Positions 57,554 through 64,000 of a DNA stretch of 64,000 nucleotides are shown piece by piece. Position numbers and translations under genes: made by a program. This DNA comes from Agathobaculum hominis (GTDB lineage: Bacteria > Bacillota > Clostridia > Oscillospirales > Butyricicoccaceae): contig NZ_JACOPK010000003.1 in assembly GCF_014288055.1 (NCBI RefSeq), positions 124,001 to 188,000 on the forward strand. Direction: 5' to 3'. The stretch's first letter is position 1, and every line of letters begins with the position of its first letter. The notes beneath the pieces were generated by a model. The model ran no database searches and was not told the origin of the DNA. It was given only the letters and a program-made list of their open reading frames with translations.

Positions 57554-57613
57554 TTACCCTCAGCAGAGGGGAGACCTTCCGCCGATACAGCGGTGCGCCG
57601 CTGTATCGGCGAG
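57554..57613. repeat. Repeat family B, minimal remnant (two termini fused)
   Basis: TACCCTCAGCAGAGGGGAGA, then CCTTCCGCCGATACAGCGG joined directly to TGCGCCGCTGTATCGGCG. Both terminal motifs are present without the 500-bp interior, as expected for internal deletion. Confidence 0.7.
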
Positions 57614-57832
57614 GGGGAAAGCACTCGGCTGGGTAGAGCCTGCAATAAAGTAAAGATGCTTTAATTCATGGGAAAATCTCCTTGGTTTTCTATGAAAAAT
57701 GCTGAACAAAACCGCGGCCTTTACTGCGTTTTGGTAAACTATTTTAAGCAATCACAGCAATATGACCGATAAAACCGGGTTTTGCAGGAAAAAATTCATT
57801 CAAAAAACAAACATGCCGGAGAGAAATTCTCC
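57614..57832. other. AT-rich spacer between mutS2 and the HPr-like gene
   Basis: About 220 bp, visibly lower GC than surroundings. Holds a 34-codon open frame (57689-57793) beginning MGKSPWFSM without ribosome site, which I do not accept as a gene. A CCGGAG/CTCCGG pair (57816-57847) overlaps the -35 of the next promoter. Confidence 0.4.
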
Positions 57833-57861
57833 TTGACGAACTCCGGAAAAAGAGATAGACT
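57833..57861 (+). promoter_or_regulatory. Promoter of the HPr/Crh-like gene
   Basis: -35 TTGACG (57833-57838), 17-bp spacer, -10 TAGACT (57856-57861), 40 bp before the start. Confidence 0.75.
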
Positions 57862-57900
57862 ATATATAACGGATTTGAAGAAATAGGAGCGATGCAGATT

Positions 57901-58164
57901 ATGTATTCAAAAGAGGTACAGGTTACCAATCAGGTAGGCTTATATGCCCGTCCGGCAACTTTTTTTATTCAGAAAGCTAACGAGTTCAAGTCGACGATCC
58001 TCGTAGAGAAGGAAGAGCGTCGTGTCAACGCGAAGAGCCTGCTCGGCATTCTCTCCCTTGGCATCACCAAGGGCACGACCATCAACCTGATCGCAGACGG
58101 CCCGGATGAAGAAGAGGCTGTTGCTGCACTGGTCGAGCTGATCACGTCCAATTTTACTGACTAA
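57901..58164 (+). CDS. HPr-family protein with Tyr at position 15 (Crh-like)
   Basis: 87 residues. Numbered from ATG 57901, the phosphocarrier site reads GLYARPATFF: Tyr replaces the His15 that accepts phosphate from enzyme I. The regulatory Ser46 is kept in NAKSLLGILSLGI, the HPr kinase target region. So it cannot be an ordinary PTS carrier, but could act like Bacillus Crh (Gln15, Ser46), a CcpA corepressor. The exact fit of positions 15 and 46 supports this start over ATG 57892. Single-gene unit with own promoter and terminator. Confidence 0.88.
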   Translation: MYSKEVQVTNQVGLYARPATFFIQKANEFKSTILVEKEERRVNAKSLLGILSLGITKGTTINLIADGPDEEEAVAALVELITSNFTD

Positions 58165-58181
58165 GTTATCGCATCCTGAAT

Positions 58182-58217
58182 GAGCACCGATCTTTTGTTT
58201 TAGGTCGGTGCTTTTTT
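58182..58217 (+). terminator. Intrinsic terminator after the HPr-like gene
   Basis: AGCACCGATC / GGTCGGTGCTTTTTT stem with T run; uvrC starts about 40 bp further on. Confidence 0.85.
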
Positions 58218-58258
58218 ATCGAAACAGGACGAAAACCGCGAGGGAGGAACGGCCTGCC

Positions 58259-60082
58259 ATGACAAGAGAACAGCTGAAAGAGCGCGTGCGCCGGCTCCCC
58301 ATGCAGCCGGGCGTATATATGCACAAGGACAAGACCGGCCGGGTCATCTACGTCGGCAAGGCCAAGCTGCTGCGCAACCGTGTGGCGAACTATTTTCAGC
58401 CGCCCGAGCGCCTGAATGCCAAAACGCGCCAGCTCGTCAGCCATATCGACACCTTCGACATCATCGTCACCGAGAGCGAGTTCGAGGCGCTCGTGCTCGA
58501 AAATTCGATGATAAAAAAATATCAGCCCAAGTACAACATCCTGCTGAAGGACGACAAGGGCTATCCTTATATCCGGCTGGACACGACGCAGGACTATCCG
58601 CGCTTTACGGTCGTTTCGCGGCCTGCGGAGGACGGCGCGCGGTATTTCGGCCCGTACATGGGCAGAAAGGCTGCCTTCAGCGCCATCGACACGATCAGCG
58701 AGGCGCTGCATCTCGCGACCTGCTCGCGCGTCTTTCCGCGTGACATCGGAAAGGACAGGCCATGCCTGAACCAGCATCTCGGCCGGTGCTGCGCGCCCTG
58801 CACGGGCAGGGTCAGCGCCGAGGAGTACCGCGCACTCATTTTACAGGCGGCGTCCATCTTCGAGGGCGGCGCGAAGCAGCTCGAGCGCGAGCTGACCGAG
58901 AAGATGAACGAGGCGGCGGAGGAATTGCAGTTCGAGCGAGCGGCCGATCTTCGCGACCGTCTGCGCGCCATCCAGAAGCTCGGCACGCGGCAGCATGTGG
59001 TCGCCGGGGCGTTCGCCGAGCTGGACGCGATCGCGTTCGTGCAGGGACAGACCCGTGCGTGCGTGTGTGTGCTGCATTACGGCGGCGGCTCGCTGCAAAG
59101 CAAGGAGTACACGCTGTTCCACCTGACCGGGGGCGACCCGGCCGAGGTGCTGTCCGCCTTCGTCAAGCAGTATTACGCCCAGCGCGGCGCCGCGCCGAAG
59201 ACCGTCCTGCTCTCGCATGAGATCGAGGACGCGGCAGCGGCAGGGGAGTACCTGTCCTCGCTCGCCGGACGAAAGGCAGAGCTGGCCGTACCGCAGAGAG
59301 GCGAGCGGCGCGTGCTGACCCGGCTCGCGGAGAAGAACGCCTATGAGGAGATCGAGCGGCGCGAAAAGCAGTCCGAACGCCGTCATAAGTCGCTCGAGCT
59401 GCTCCAGAGCGTGACCGGCATGGCGGCGCTGCCGCTGCGGCTCGAGGCCTACGATATTTCCAACTTCGCCGGACAGGACACGGTCGGCTCGATGATCGTT
59501 TTCGTCGAGGGACAGCCGAAGAAGTCCGACTACCGCAAGTTCAGGATCGCCTGCGCCGCGAACGGACAGGACGACTATGCGTCCATGCGCGAGATGCTGA
59601 CGCGCCGCGTGCAGCGCTATGCGGACGGGGACGAGAAATTCGCGCCGCTGCCGAACGCCTTCATGATCGACGGCGGTCTGGGTCATGTGCGCATCTGCAA
59701 GGAGGTGCTCGACTCGTTCGGGCTGTCGGTGCCGTGCTTCGGCATGGTCAAGGACGACCATCACCGCACCCGTGCGCTCATCGCCCCGGACGGGCGCGAG
59801 TTCGGCATTTCGGCAACGCCTGCGCTGTTCGCGCTTGTCGGCCGGATGCAGGAGGAGGTGCACCGCTTCGCCATCGAGTACAACCGAAAGCTCGGCGGAA
59901 AGCGTGTGCGCGGCTCGACGCTCGACCGGATACCCGGAGTGGGCGACAAGCGCCGCACAGAGCTGCTGAAGCACTTCGGCAGCGTGGAGAATATCCGCCA
60001 TGCGGAGGAGAACGAGCTTGCCAGAATCGTCCCGCGGAACACGGCCAAAGAAATCTACGATTTCTTCCATAAGGAAGGCTGA
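58259..60082 (+). CDS. uvrC: Excinuclease ABC subunit UvrC
   Basis: 607 residues. GIY-YIG nuclease at the N-terminus (QPGVYMHKDKTGRVIYVGKA), CxxxxxC-rich CAPCTGRV region, UVR helix (KMNEAAEELQFERAADLRDRL), RNase H-like second nuclease (LEAYDISNFAGQDTVGSMIVF), and C-terminal helix-hairpin-helix (LDRIPGVGDKRRTELLKHFG). Makes both incisions in nucleotide excision repair. ATG 58259 follows GAGGGAGGA. Confidence 0.96.
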   Translation: MTREQLKERVRRLPMQPGVYMHKDKTGRVIYVGKAKLLRNRVANYFQPPERLNAKTRQLVSHIDTFDIIVTESEFEALVLENSMIKKYQPKYNILLKDDKGYPYIRLDTTQDYPRFTVVSRPAEDGARYFGPYMGRKAAFSAIDTISEALHLATCSRVFPRDIGKDRPCLNQHLGRCCAPCTGRVSAEEYRALILQAASIFEGGAKQLERELTEKMNEAAEELQFERAADLRDRLRAIQKLGTRQHVVAGAFAELDAIAFVQGQTRACVCVLHYGGGSLQSKEYTLFHLTGGDPAEVLSAFVKQYYAQRGAAPKTVLLSHEIEDAAAAGEYLSSLAGRKAELAVPQRGERRVLTRLAEKNAYEEIERREKQSERRHKSLELLQSVTGMAALPLRLEAYDISNFAGQDTVGSMIVFVEGQPKKSDYRKFRIACAANGQDDYASMREMLTRRVQRYADGDEKFAPLPNAFMIDGGLGHVRICKEVLDSFGLSVPCFGMVKDDHHRTRALIAPDGREFGISATPALFALVGRMQEEVHRFAIEYNRKLGGKRVRGSTLDRIPGVGDKRRTELLKHFGSVENIRHAEENELARIVPRNTAKEIYDFFHKEG

Positions 60083-60097
60083 GAGACTTCACGGGTT

Positions 60098-60670
60098 TAC
60101 CGTCTGCTGACGGCGGAGCTTTCGCCGATACAGCGGCGTACCGCTGGAGGCGAGATTTACGCTCAGGGTGAGCGTGCACATTGGCCGCCGCCCGGCGGCG
60201 GGGGATTGTCGGCGCCCGCCGACAGGGAACGCCGTGCCCACGGCGAGGGGCAAAAGGGGACGTAGGACACCTGCGGTTTCCTATGTCCCCTCTTGACACC
60301 CCTTTGACCTTCCGCTGGCCGCTCAGCAAAGCATTCGCGGCTAAACGGGGGGGACGGGGGCTCGGTTCCGTGCGTCGTTTCGCTTATGGGACGCTTGTCC
60401 GCCCTGAATTTACCTGCACCGGCTCCGCTTCCATCAAGAATGAAGCCTTGGAACACCAAACACATCTGTGGGCACCTCGCTTTTAGACGCGCAACCGAAG
60501 GGCGTCGCGTCCGAGGGAAAATGTGGGGGGTGTCAAGAGGGGGATAAGAAACCCGGAGGGTGTCTTGGCCCCCTCTTGCCCCTGCCGCCGGGCGGCGGCA
60601 ATGCCCGGCTGGCCCATCGGCAGCCATTCTTCGCCTGCGGCGGCAAGCCGCCGGAACGGCGAGAGATTTA
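60098..60670. repeat. Repeat family B, copy (573 bp) between uvrC and rsmD
   Basis: Left end TACCGTCTGCTGACGG then CCGATACAGCGGCGTACCGCTGGAGGCG. Right end CTTCGCCTGCGGCGGCAAG...CCGCCGGAACGGCGAGAG is the inverse of the left end of the 52.2-kb copy, so ends have been exchanged between copies. Hairpins GGGGACGTAGG/CCTATGTCCCC near 60256-60291 and GGGGGATAAG with CTTGGCCCCC near 60539-60575. Confidence 0.8.
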
Positions 60671-60714
60671 CATTTAGGATAGTTGTTTACTTCTTTTTAA
60701 GAAAGGAAAATATT

Positions 60715-61269
60715 ATGCGCGTTGTTTCCGGTTCCGCCCGGGGCTGCAGGCTCCAGCCCGTCCCCGGCATGAACACCCGTCCCACCACCGACCGGGTCAA
60801 AGAAAACGTCTTTAATCTCATTCAGGACCATGTCCGCGACGCCGACGTCCTCGACCTGTTCGCCGGAACCGGCCAGCTCGGCATCGAAGCCCTCTCGCGC
60901 GGCGCCGCGCACTGCGACTTCATCGAGCACAACGGCACGGCGTACAGCGTCGTCTCGAAGAACGTTCAGACCGCCCGGGTGCAGGACCGCGCCTCGCTCC
61001 ACCGCGTCGAGGCACGCGATTTTCTGGCGAAAGCCGCCGCGAAAAAGTATTCCCTTATCTTCCTCGACCCACCCTACGGCGGAACTATTCTGGAAAATGC
61101 GCTTTCCGGCATAGAAAGGTTTGACATTCTCTCTGCAAATGGTATAATAATTTGTGAAAGTGCAGTAGAGGACAGGTTCGCCCACGGCTTCGAGGTCGTC
61201 AGGGAACGCCGCTACGGCGCGACCATGATTACCGTTCTGCGTCGGCAGGACGGCGGAACGGATGAGTAA
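60715..61269 (+). CDS. rsmD: 16S rRNA (guanine(966)-N(2))-methyltransferase RsmD
   Basis: 184 residues. SAM site LDLFAGTGQLGIEALSRGA and the amino-methyltransferase signature IFLDPPYGG. N-terminus MRVVSGSARGCRL with TRPTTDRVKENVFN is typical. Start fixed by AAAGGAAAATATT; overlaps coaD by eight bases, the common rsmD-coaD pairing. Confidence 0.95.
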   Translation: MRVVSGSARGCRLQPVPGMNTRPTTDRVKENVFNLIQDHVRDADVLDLFAGTGQLGIEALSRGAAHCDFIEHNGTAYSVVSKNVQTARVQDRASLHRVEARDFLAKAAAKKYSLIFLDPPYGGTILENALSGIERFDILSANGIIICESAVEDRFAHGFEVVRERRYGATMITVLRRQDGGTDE

Positions 61270-61762
61270 AAGAAATATGAGAATTGCGATCTATCCCGGC
61301 TCCTTCGACCCCGTGACGCTGGGACATCTGGACATCATCCGCCGCGCTTCCGGTCTGTTTGACCGGCTGATCGTCGCGGTGATGCACAACCAGAACAAAA
61401 AGCCGATGTTCTCCGTCGAGGAGCGCATGGAAATGCTCCGGCGCACGACGGCCGGCCTCCCGAACGTGGAGATCGAGAGCTTCGGCGGCCTGCTGGCGGA
61501 CTACGCCCGCAGAAAAAACGCCTGCGTGCTCGTAAAGGGTCTGCGCGCAGTATCGGACTTCGAGTACGAGTTCCAAATGGCTCTGGCAAACCGGAAATTA
61601 AACGCCGATCTTGATACGGTATTCCTTATGACCAGTTCGGAGTATATGTACCTGTCATCCTCGGTGGTTAAGGACATAGCAGTACATGGCGGCAGCGTGG
61701 CCGGTTTCGTACCGGATGAGATCGTGCAGGATATCGTGCGCCGCACACGAAAGGAAGACTAA
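61262..61762 (+). CDS. coaD: Phosphopantetheine adenylyltransferase
   Basis: 166 residues. Nucleotidyltransferase motif YPGSFDPVTLGHLDII, VKGLRAVSDFEYEFQMALANR, and YLSSSVVKDIA near the C-terminus. Adds AMP to 4'-phosphopantetheine, the penultimate step in coenzyme A synthesis. Hexameric cytosolic enzyme; full length. Confidence 0.97.
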   Translation: MSKRNMRIAIYPGSFDPVTLGHLDIIRRASGLFDRLIVAVMHNQNKKPMFSVEERMEMLRRTTAGLPNVEIESFGGLLADYARRKNACVLVKGLRAVSDFEYEFQMALANRKLNADLDTVFLMTSSEYMYLSSSVVKDIAVHGGSVAGFVPDEIVQDIVRRTRKED

Positions 61763-61764
61763 AT

Positions 61765-62220
61765 ATGGCAACTTTAGACGAACTGATTAACCGTATGTAC
61801 GACATGGTGCAGGATGCGAAGGGCATTCCGCTGGCTGGCGAGAAGTGCATCCTCGAGCGCGACCAGATGCTCGACCTGCTTGACGAGCTGCGCTCCACTC
61901 TGCCGAACGACCTGCAGGCTGCGCAGGACATCGTAGCCAAGCGCAACGACCTGCTCGCCTCCGGCAAGCGCGAGGCTGAGGCCATCCGCCGCAAGGCCGA
62001 GGAGGACGCGCGCCAGATGGTCTCCGAGACCGAGATCGTTGTCGCCGCCCGCAAAAAGGCCAAGGAAGTGCAGGGCAACGCCGAAATCCAGGCGCGCGAG
62101 CTGCGCAGAGTTGCCAATGAGTACTGCGAGGACACCCTCAAGCGCACCGAGGAGGCTGTCGCCCTCTCGCTCGACGAGGTCCGCAAGGCCCGTCAGCGCT
62201 TCAAGAGCATCGCAAAGTAA
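61765..62220 (+). CDS. Coiled-coil protein of unknown function downstream of coaD
   Basis: 151 residues, mostly one long charged helix. After a short ordered start (LDELINRMYDMVQDAKGIPL) it is dominated by Ala/Glu/Arg/Lys heptads (about 55-145), resembling V/F-type ATPase peripheral-stalk or DivIVA-like subunits. It follows coaD by two bases with good ribosome site. Function not known; position ahead of the division cluster makes a cell-division or envelope role possible. Confidence 0.82.
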   Translation: MATLDELINRMYDMVQDAKGIPLAGEKCILERDQMLDLLDELRSTLPNDLQAAQDIVAKRNDLLASGKREAEAIRRKAEEDARQMVSETEIVVAARKKAKEVQGNAEIQARELRRVANEYCEDTLKRTEEAVALSLDEVRKARQRFKSIAK

Positions 62221-62230
62221 ACATGAAGAT

Positions 62231-62266
62231 CACGGGGGACTGTTTCGCGGCGGTCCCTCTTTTTCT
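62231..62266 (+). terminator. Intrinsic terminator after coiled-coil gene
   Basis: GGGGGAC / GTCCCTC stem followed by TTTTTCTGTTT. Confidence 0.65.
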
Positions 62267-62397
62267 GTTTCGTGGGAAAAGTGTGCAGGACGGAAAAAGC
62301 ACGCGGCAAACTTCGAACAAGTGTTCGGAGCTGCAAAATCTGCTCAAAATCGCGAATACAGAGCGGTAAACTTCTGCAAAATATAACAAATTAAATC

Positions 62398-62426
62398 TTG
62401 CATTCAAGGCGCTGTGCCGTTATAAT
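62398..62426 (+). promoter_or_regulatory. Sigma-A promoter of the mraZ division cluster
   Basis: -35 TTGCAT (62398-62403), 17-bp spacer, consensus -10 TATAAT (62421-62426). Nothing else is seen in 62267-62397. Confidence 0.82.
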
Positions 62427-62436
62427 GTTAATAAGA

Positions 62437-62460
62437 GTGGTGAGATGTGGGGCAAAGTGT
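62437..62460 (+). promoter_or_regulatory. Three MraZ boxes at 10-bp spacing
   Basis: GTGG at 62437 (GTGGTG), 62447 (GTGGGG) and GTGT at 62457, each exactly 10 bp apart and just after the -10. MraZ is known to bind such direct repeats in its own promoter. Confidence 0.7.
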
Positions 62461-62508
62461 CACGCATTCCATCGAGGCGGCAGGAAAGCGAGTGTGAGGT
62501 GAGACAGG

Positions 62509-62928
62509 GTGAAGGGCGAATACAGGCATACCATCGACGCAAAAGGGCGCCTTGCCATGCCTGCCAAGCTGCGCGACGAGCTCGGCGAGCACTTCACGGT
62601 CACAAAGGGCCTCGACGGCTGTCTTTTTGTCTACCCCGACGCAGAGTGGGCTTCGCTCGAAGCACGCATCCGCAGTCTCGGCAACGGCGAAAAGGCGCGC
62701 CGCATCAAGCGCTATTACTGCGCCAACGCCTTCGATGCACAGCTCGACGCGCAGGGACGTATCCTTATTCCGGGTAATCTGCGCGAATTTGCATGTCTGG
62801 AAAAAGATGTAACTGTTGTCGGCCTGCTCGACCATGCCGAGATCTGGGACACCGAAAAGTGGAACGAGTACAACGGCTCGATCGACGCGGAAAGCATCTC
62901 TGCGGACATGGAAGGAATCGATTTTTAA
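62509..62928 (+). CDS. mraZ: Transcriptional regulator MraZ
   Basis: 139 residues from a GTG start with AGACAGG upstream. Two SpoVT-AbrB-type repeats, each with the DxxGR core: DAKGRLAMPAKLRDEL and DAQGRILIPGNLREFA. Forms ring oligomers and controls the division and cell-wall gene cluster. First gene of the cluster, followed by rsmH. Confidence 0.96.
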   Translation: MKGEYRHTIDAKGRLAMPAKLRDELGEHFTVTKGLDGCLFVYPDAEWASLEARIRSLGNGEKARRIKRYYCANAFDAQLDAQGRILIPGNLREFACLEKDVTVVGLLDHAEIWDTEKWNEYNGSIDAESISADMEGIDF

Positions 62929-62944
62929 CCGGGAGGCTGTGAAT

Positions 62945-63880
62945 ATGGAATTTCATCATGTTTCCATTCTGCTCCAGCCTTGTCTGGACGCACTGAATAT
63001 CAAGCCGGACGGCATTTATGTGGATGCCACGACCGGCGGCGCAGGCCATTCGCTGCACATCGCGCAGGAGCTCGGTGAGGGCGGCAGACTGATCTGCATC
63101 GACCGCGACGACGAGGCGCTTGAAAACGCGAAGACCCGTCTCGCGTCGGTCTGGGACCGCGTGACCACTGTCAAGAGCGACTTCCGCGAGATCGACCGCG
63201 TGCTCGAGGGGCAGGGCCTTTCGGGCGCGGACGGCATCCTGTTCGACCTCGGCGTTTCCTCGCCGCAGCTCGACCATGCGGAGCGCGGCTTCTCCTATAT
63301 GAAGGACGCGCCGCTCGATATGCGCATGGACCGTCAGCAGGCGCTCTCTGCGTGGGATGTGGTCAACACGTGGAGCCGGGAGGACATCCGGCACATCCTG
63401 TTCGAATACGGCGAGGAGCGCTATGCTCCGCTGATCGCAGCCGCCATCGAGCGCGAGCGCGGAAAAAAGCCGATCGAGACCACGCTGGAGCTCGTGGACA
63501 TCATTCGCGGCGCCATGCCGGCCAAGGCGCTGCGCGAAAAACAGCATCCGGCCAAGCGCAGCTTTCAGGCCATCCGTATTGCGGTAAACGATGAGCTGGG
63601 CGCGGTGCGCGAGGCGATGGAAAAGGCGATCGACTGCCTGAATCCGGGCGGCCGTCTCGCTGTCATCACGTTCCACAGCCTTGAGGACCGCATCGTCAAG
63701 GCCGCGTTCAATCAGGCAGCCCAGGGCTGCACCTGCCCGAAGGATTTTCCGGTATGCGTCTGCGGCAAAAAGCCGAAGGTGCGTCTGACGCCGCGCAAGC
63801 CCATCCTTCCGAGCGATGAAGAGATCGAGGAGAACCCGCGTGCACGCAGCGCAAAGCTGCGCGTGTGCGAAAAAATATAA
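62945..63880 (+). CDS. rsmH: 16S rRNA (cytosine(1402)-N(4))-methyltransferase RsmH
   Basis: 311 residues. SAM motif YVDATTGGAGHSLHI, then LFDLGVSSPQLDHAERGFSY, MRMDRQQALSAWDVVN, and C-terminal VITFHSLEDRIVK and LTPRKPILPSDEE. Full length. ATG 62945 follows GGGAGG. Confidence 0.97.
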   Translation: MEFHHVSILLQPCLDALNIKPDGIYVDATTGGAGHSLHIAQELGEGGRLICIDRDDEALENAKTRLASVWDRVTTVKSDFREIDRVLEGQGLSGADGILFDLGVSSPQLDHAERGFSYMKDAPLDMRMDRQQALSAWDVVNTWSREDIRHILFEYGEERYAPLIAAAIERERGKKPIETTLELVDIIRGAMPAKALREKQHPAKRSFQAIRIAVNDELGAVREAMEKAIDCLNPGGRLAVITFHSLEDRIVKAAFNQAAQGCTCPKDFPVCVCGKKPKVRLTPRKPILPSDEEIEENPRARSAKLRVCEKI

Positions 63881-63924
63881 GCACGGCGTGCCGTGCACGG
63901 ACTTAGCAGAAAGGGTAATGCTTT

Positions 63925-64000
63925 ATGGCAGCAATAGCAACGAGAGACAGTGCCGCCTATAAACGATATAACGAAAAGCTGCCGGAGGTCAAGGCGGAGG
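63925..64000 (+). CDS. Probable FtsL-like cell division protein (partial, N-terminus only)
   Basis: 25 codons visible from ATG 63925 behind GAAAGGG: begins MAAIATRDSAAYKRYNEK. The hydrophilic start and its place right after rsmH fit the small bitopic FtsL protein expected in this cluster, but the sequence seen cannot prove it. Confidence 0.5.
   Translation, partial: MAAIATRDSAAYKRYNEKLPEVKAE

Noticed and set aside
55138..57645. An 835-codon minus-strand frame opposite mutS2
   Set aside because: Shadow frame; mutS2 on the plus strand explains the conservation and the motifs.
57689..57793. 34-codon frame beginning MGKSPWFSM between mutS2 and the HPr-like gene
   Set aside because: No ribosome site, no hydrophobic or conserved pattern; not supported.

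Overview
The window is about 60% GC, densely coded chromosome of a spore-forming, low-oxygen Gram-positive (Firmicutes/Clostridia). Evidence: spoIIP, gpr, a gerA-type germination operon, ylbJ, yqfC/yqfD and a dacF-like carboxypeptidase; HrcA/CIRCE heat-shock control; GlpP antitermination; a fused 1243-residue PurL; sigma-A promoters, many with an extended -10. Gene content and GC fit a gut Oscillospirales lineage (Butyricicoccus/Agathobaculum/Faecalibacterium-like), but the genus is a guess.

Layout. 0-3 kb: leftward ABC importer operon (permease, ATPase, lipoprotein cut by the window edge). 3.2-7.2 kb: glpP, then an anaerobic glycerol-3-phosphate oxidation operon whose leader carries an intrinsic terminator. 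7.4-8.9 kb: two tandem MgtC-like membrane proteins. 9.1-9.8 kb: a glycerophosphodiester phosphodiesterase, also with a leader terminator, probably the same GlpP regulon. 10.1-15.6 kb: a surface/polyphosphate cluster (VTC domain, DUF4956, beta-helix protein with SLH domains) followed by SigI and an RsgI-like anti-sigma factor. 15.9-16.9 kb: Gfo/Idh/MocA dehydrogenase. 17.3-22.1 kb: hrcA-grpE-dnaK-dnaJ. 22.5-28.4 kb: ArsC/Spx-like protein, compact ger operon, spoIIP, gpr, rpsT. 28.6-29.8 kb: zinc-ribbon protein with sdpR-sdpI. 30-31 kb: SLH protein with a structured leader. 31-36 kb: thioesterase and purL. 36-41.7 kb: acetyltransferase, 2-hydroxyacid dehydrogenase, small membrane protein, rpe, ROK regulator, HAD phosphatase, lipase. 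42.7-47.7 kb: ftsH, a probable type I toxin-antitoxin locus, dacF with a small Cys-rich partner, ylbJ. 48-54.5 kb: yqfC-yqfD-phoH-ybeY-dgkA-era-recO. 54.6-60 kb: unknown membrane protein, mutS2, an HPr/Crh-like protein with Tyr at position 15, uvrC. 60.7-64 kb: rsmD-coaD, coiled-coil protein, then the start of the division/cell-wall cluster (mraZ-rsmH-ftsL?).

The most striking content is non-coding. Repeat family A (five full copies of 172-176 bp plus a fragment) is a train of six consecutive hairpins whose stems change in a compensatory way from copy to copy. Repeat family B (about 560-660 bp, seven copies or fragments) has terminal inverted repeats and strong internal hairpins, and has entered conserved operons (yqfD|phoH, dgkA|era). 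Other unexplained structures are a seven-hairpin train before hrcA, a 10-bp-phased CGTAGA array after recO, a DnaA-box-like tandem repeat before yqfC, and a convergent toxin/antisense locus after ftsH. No tRNA, rRNA, CRISPR array or transposase gene was seen.
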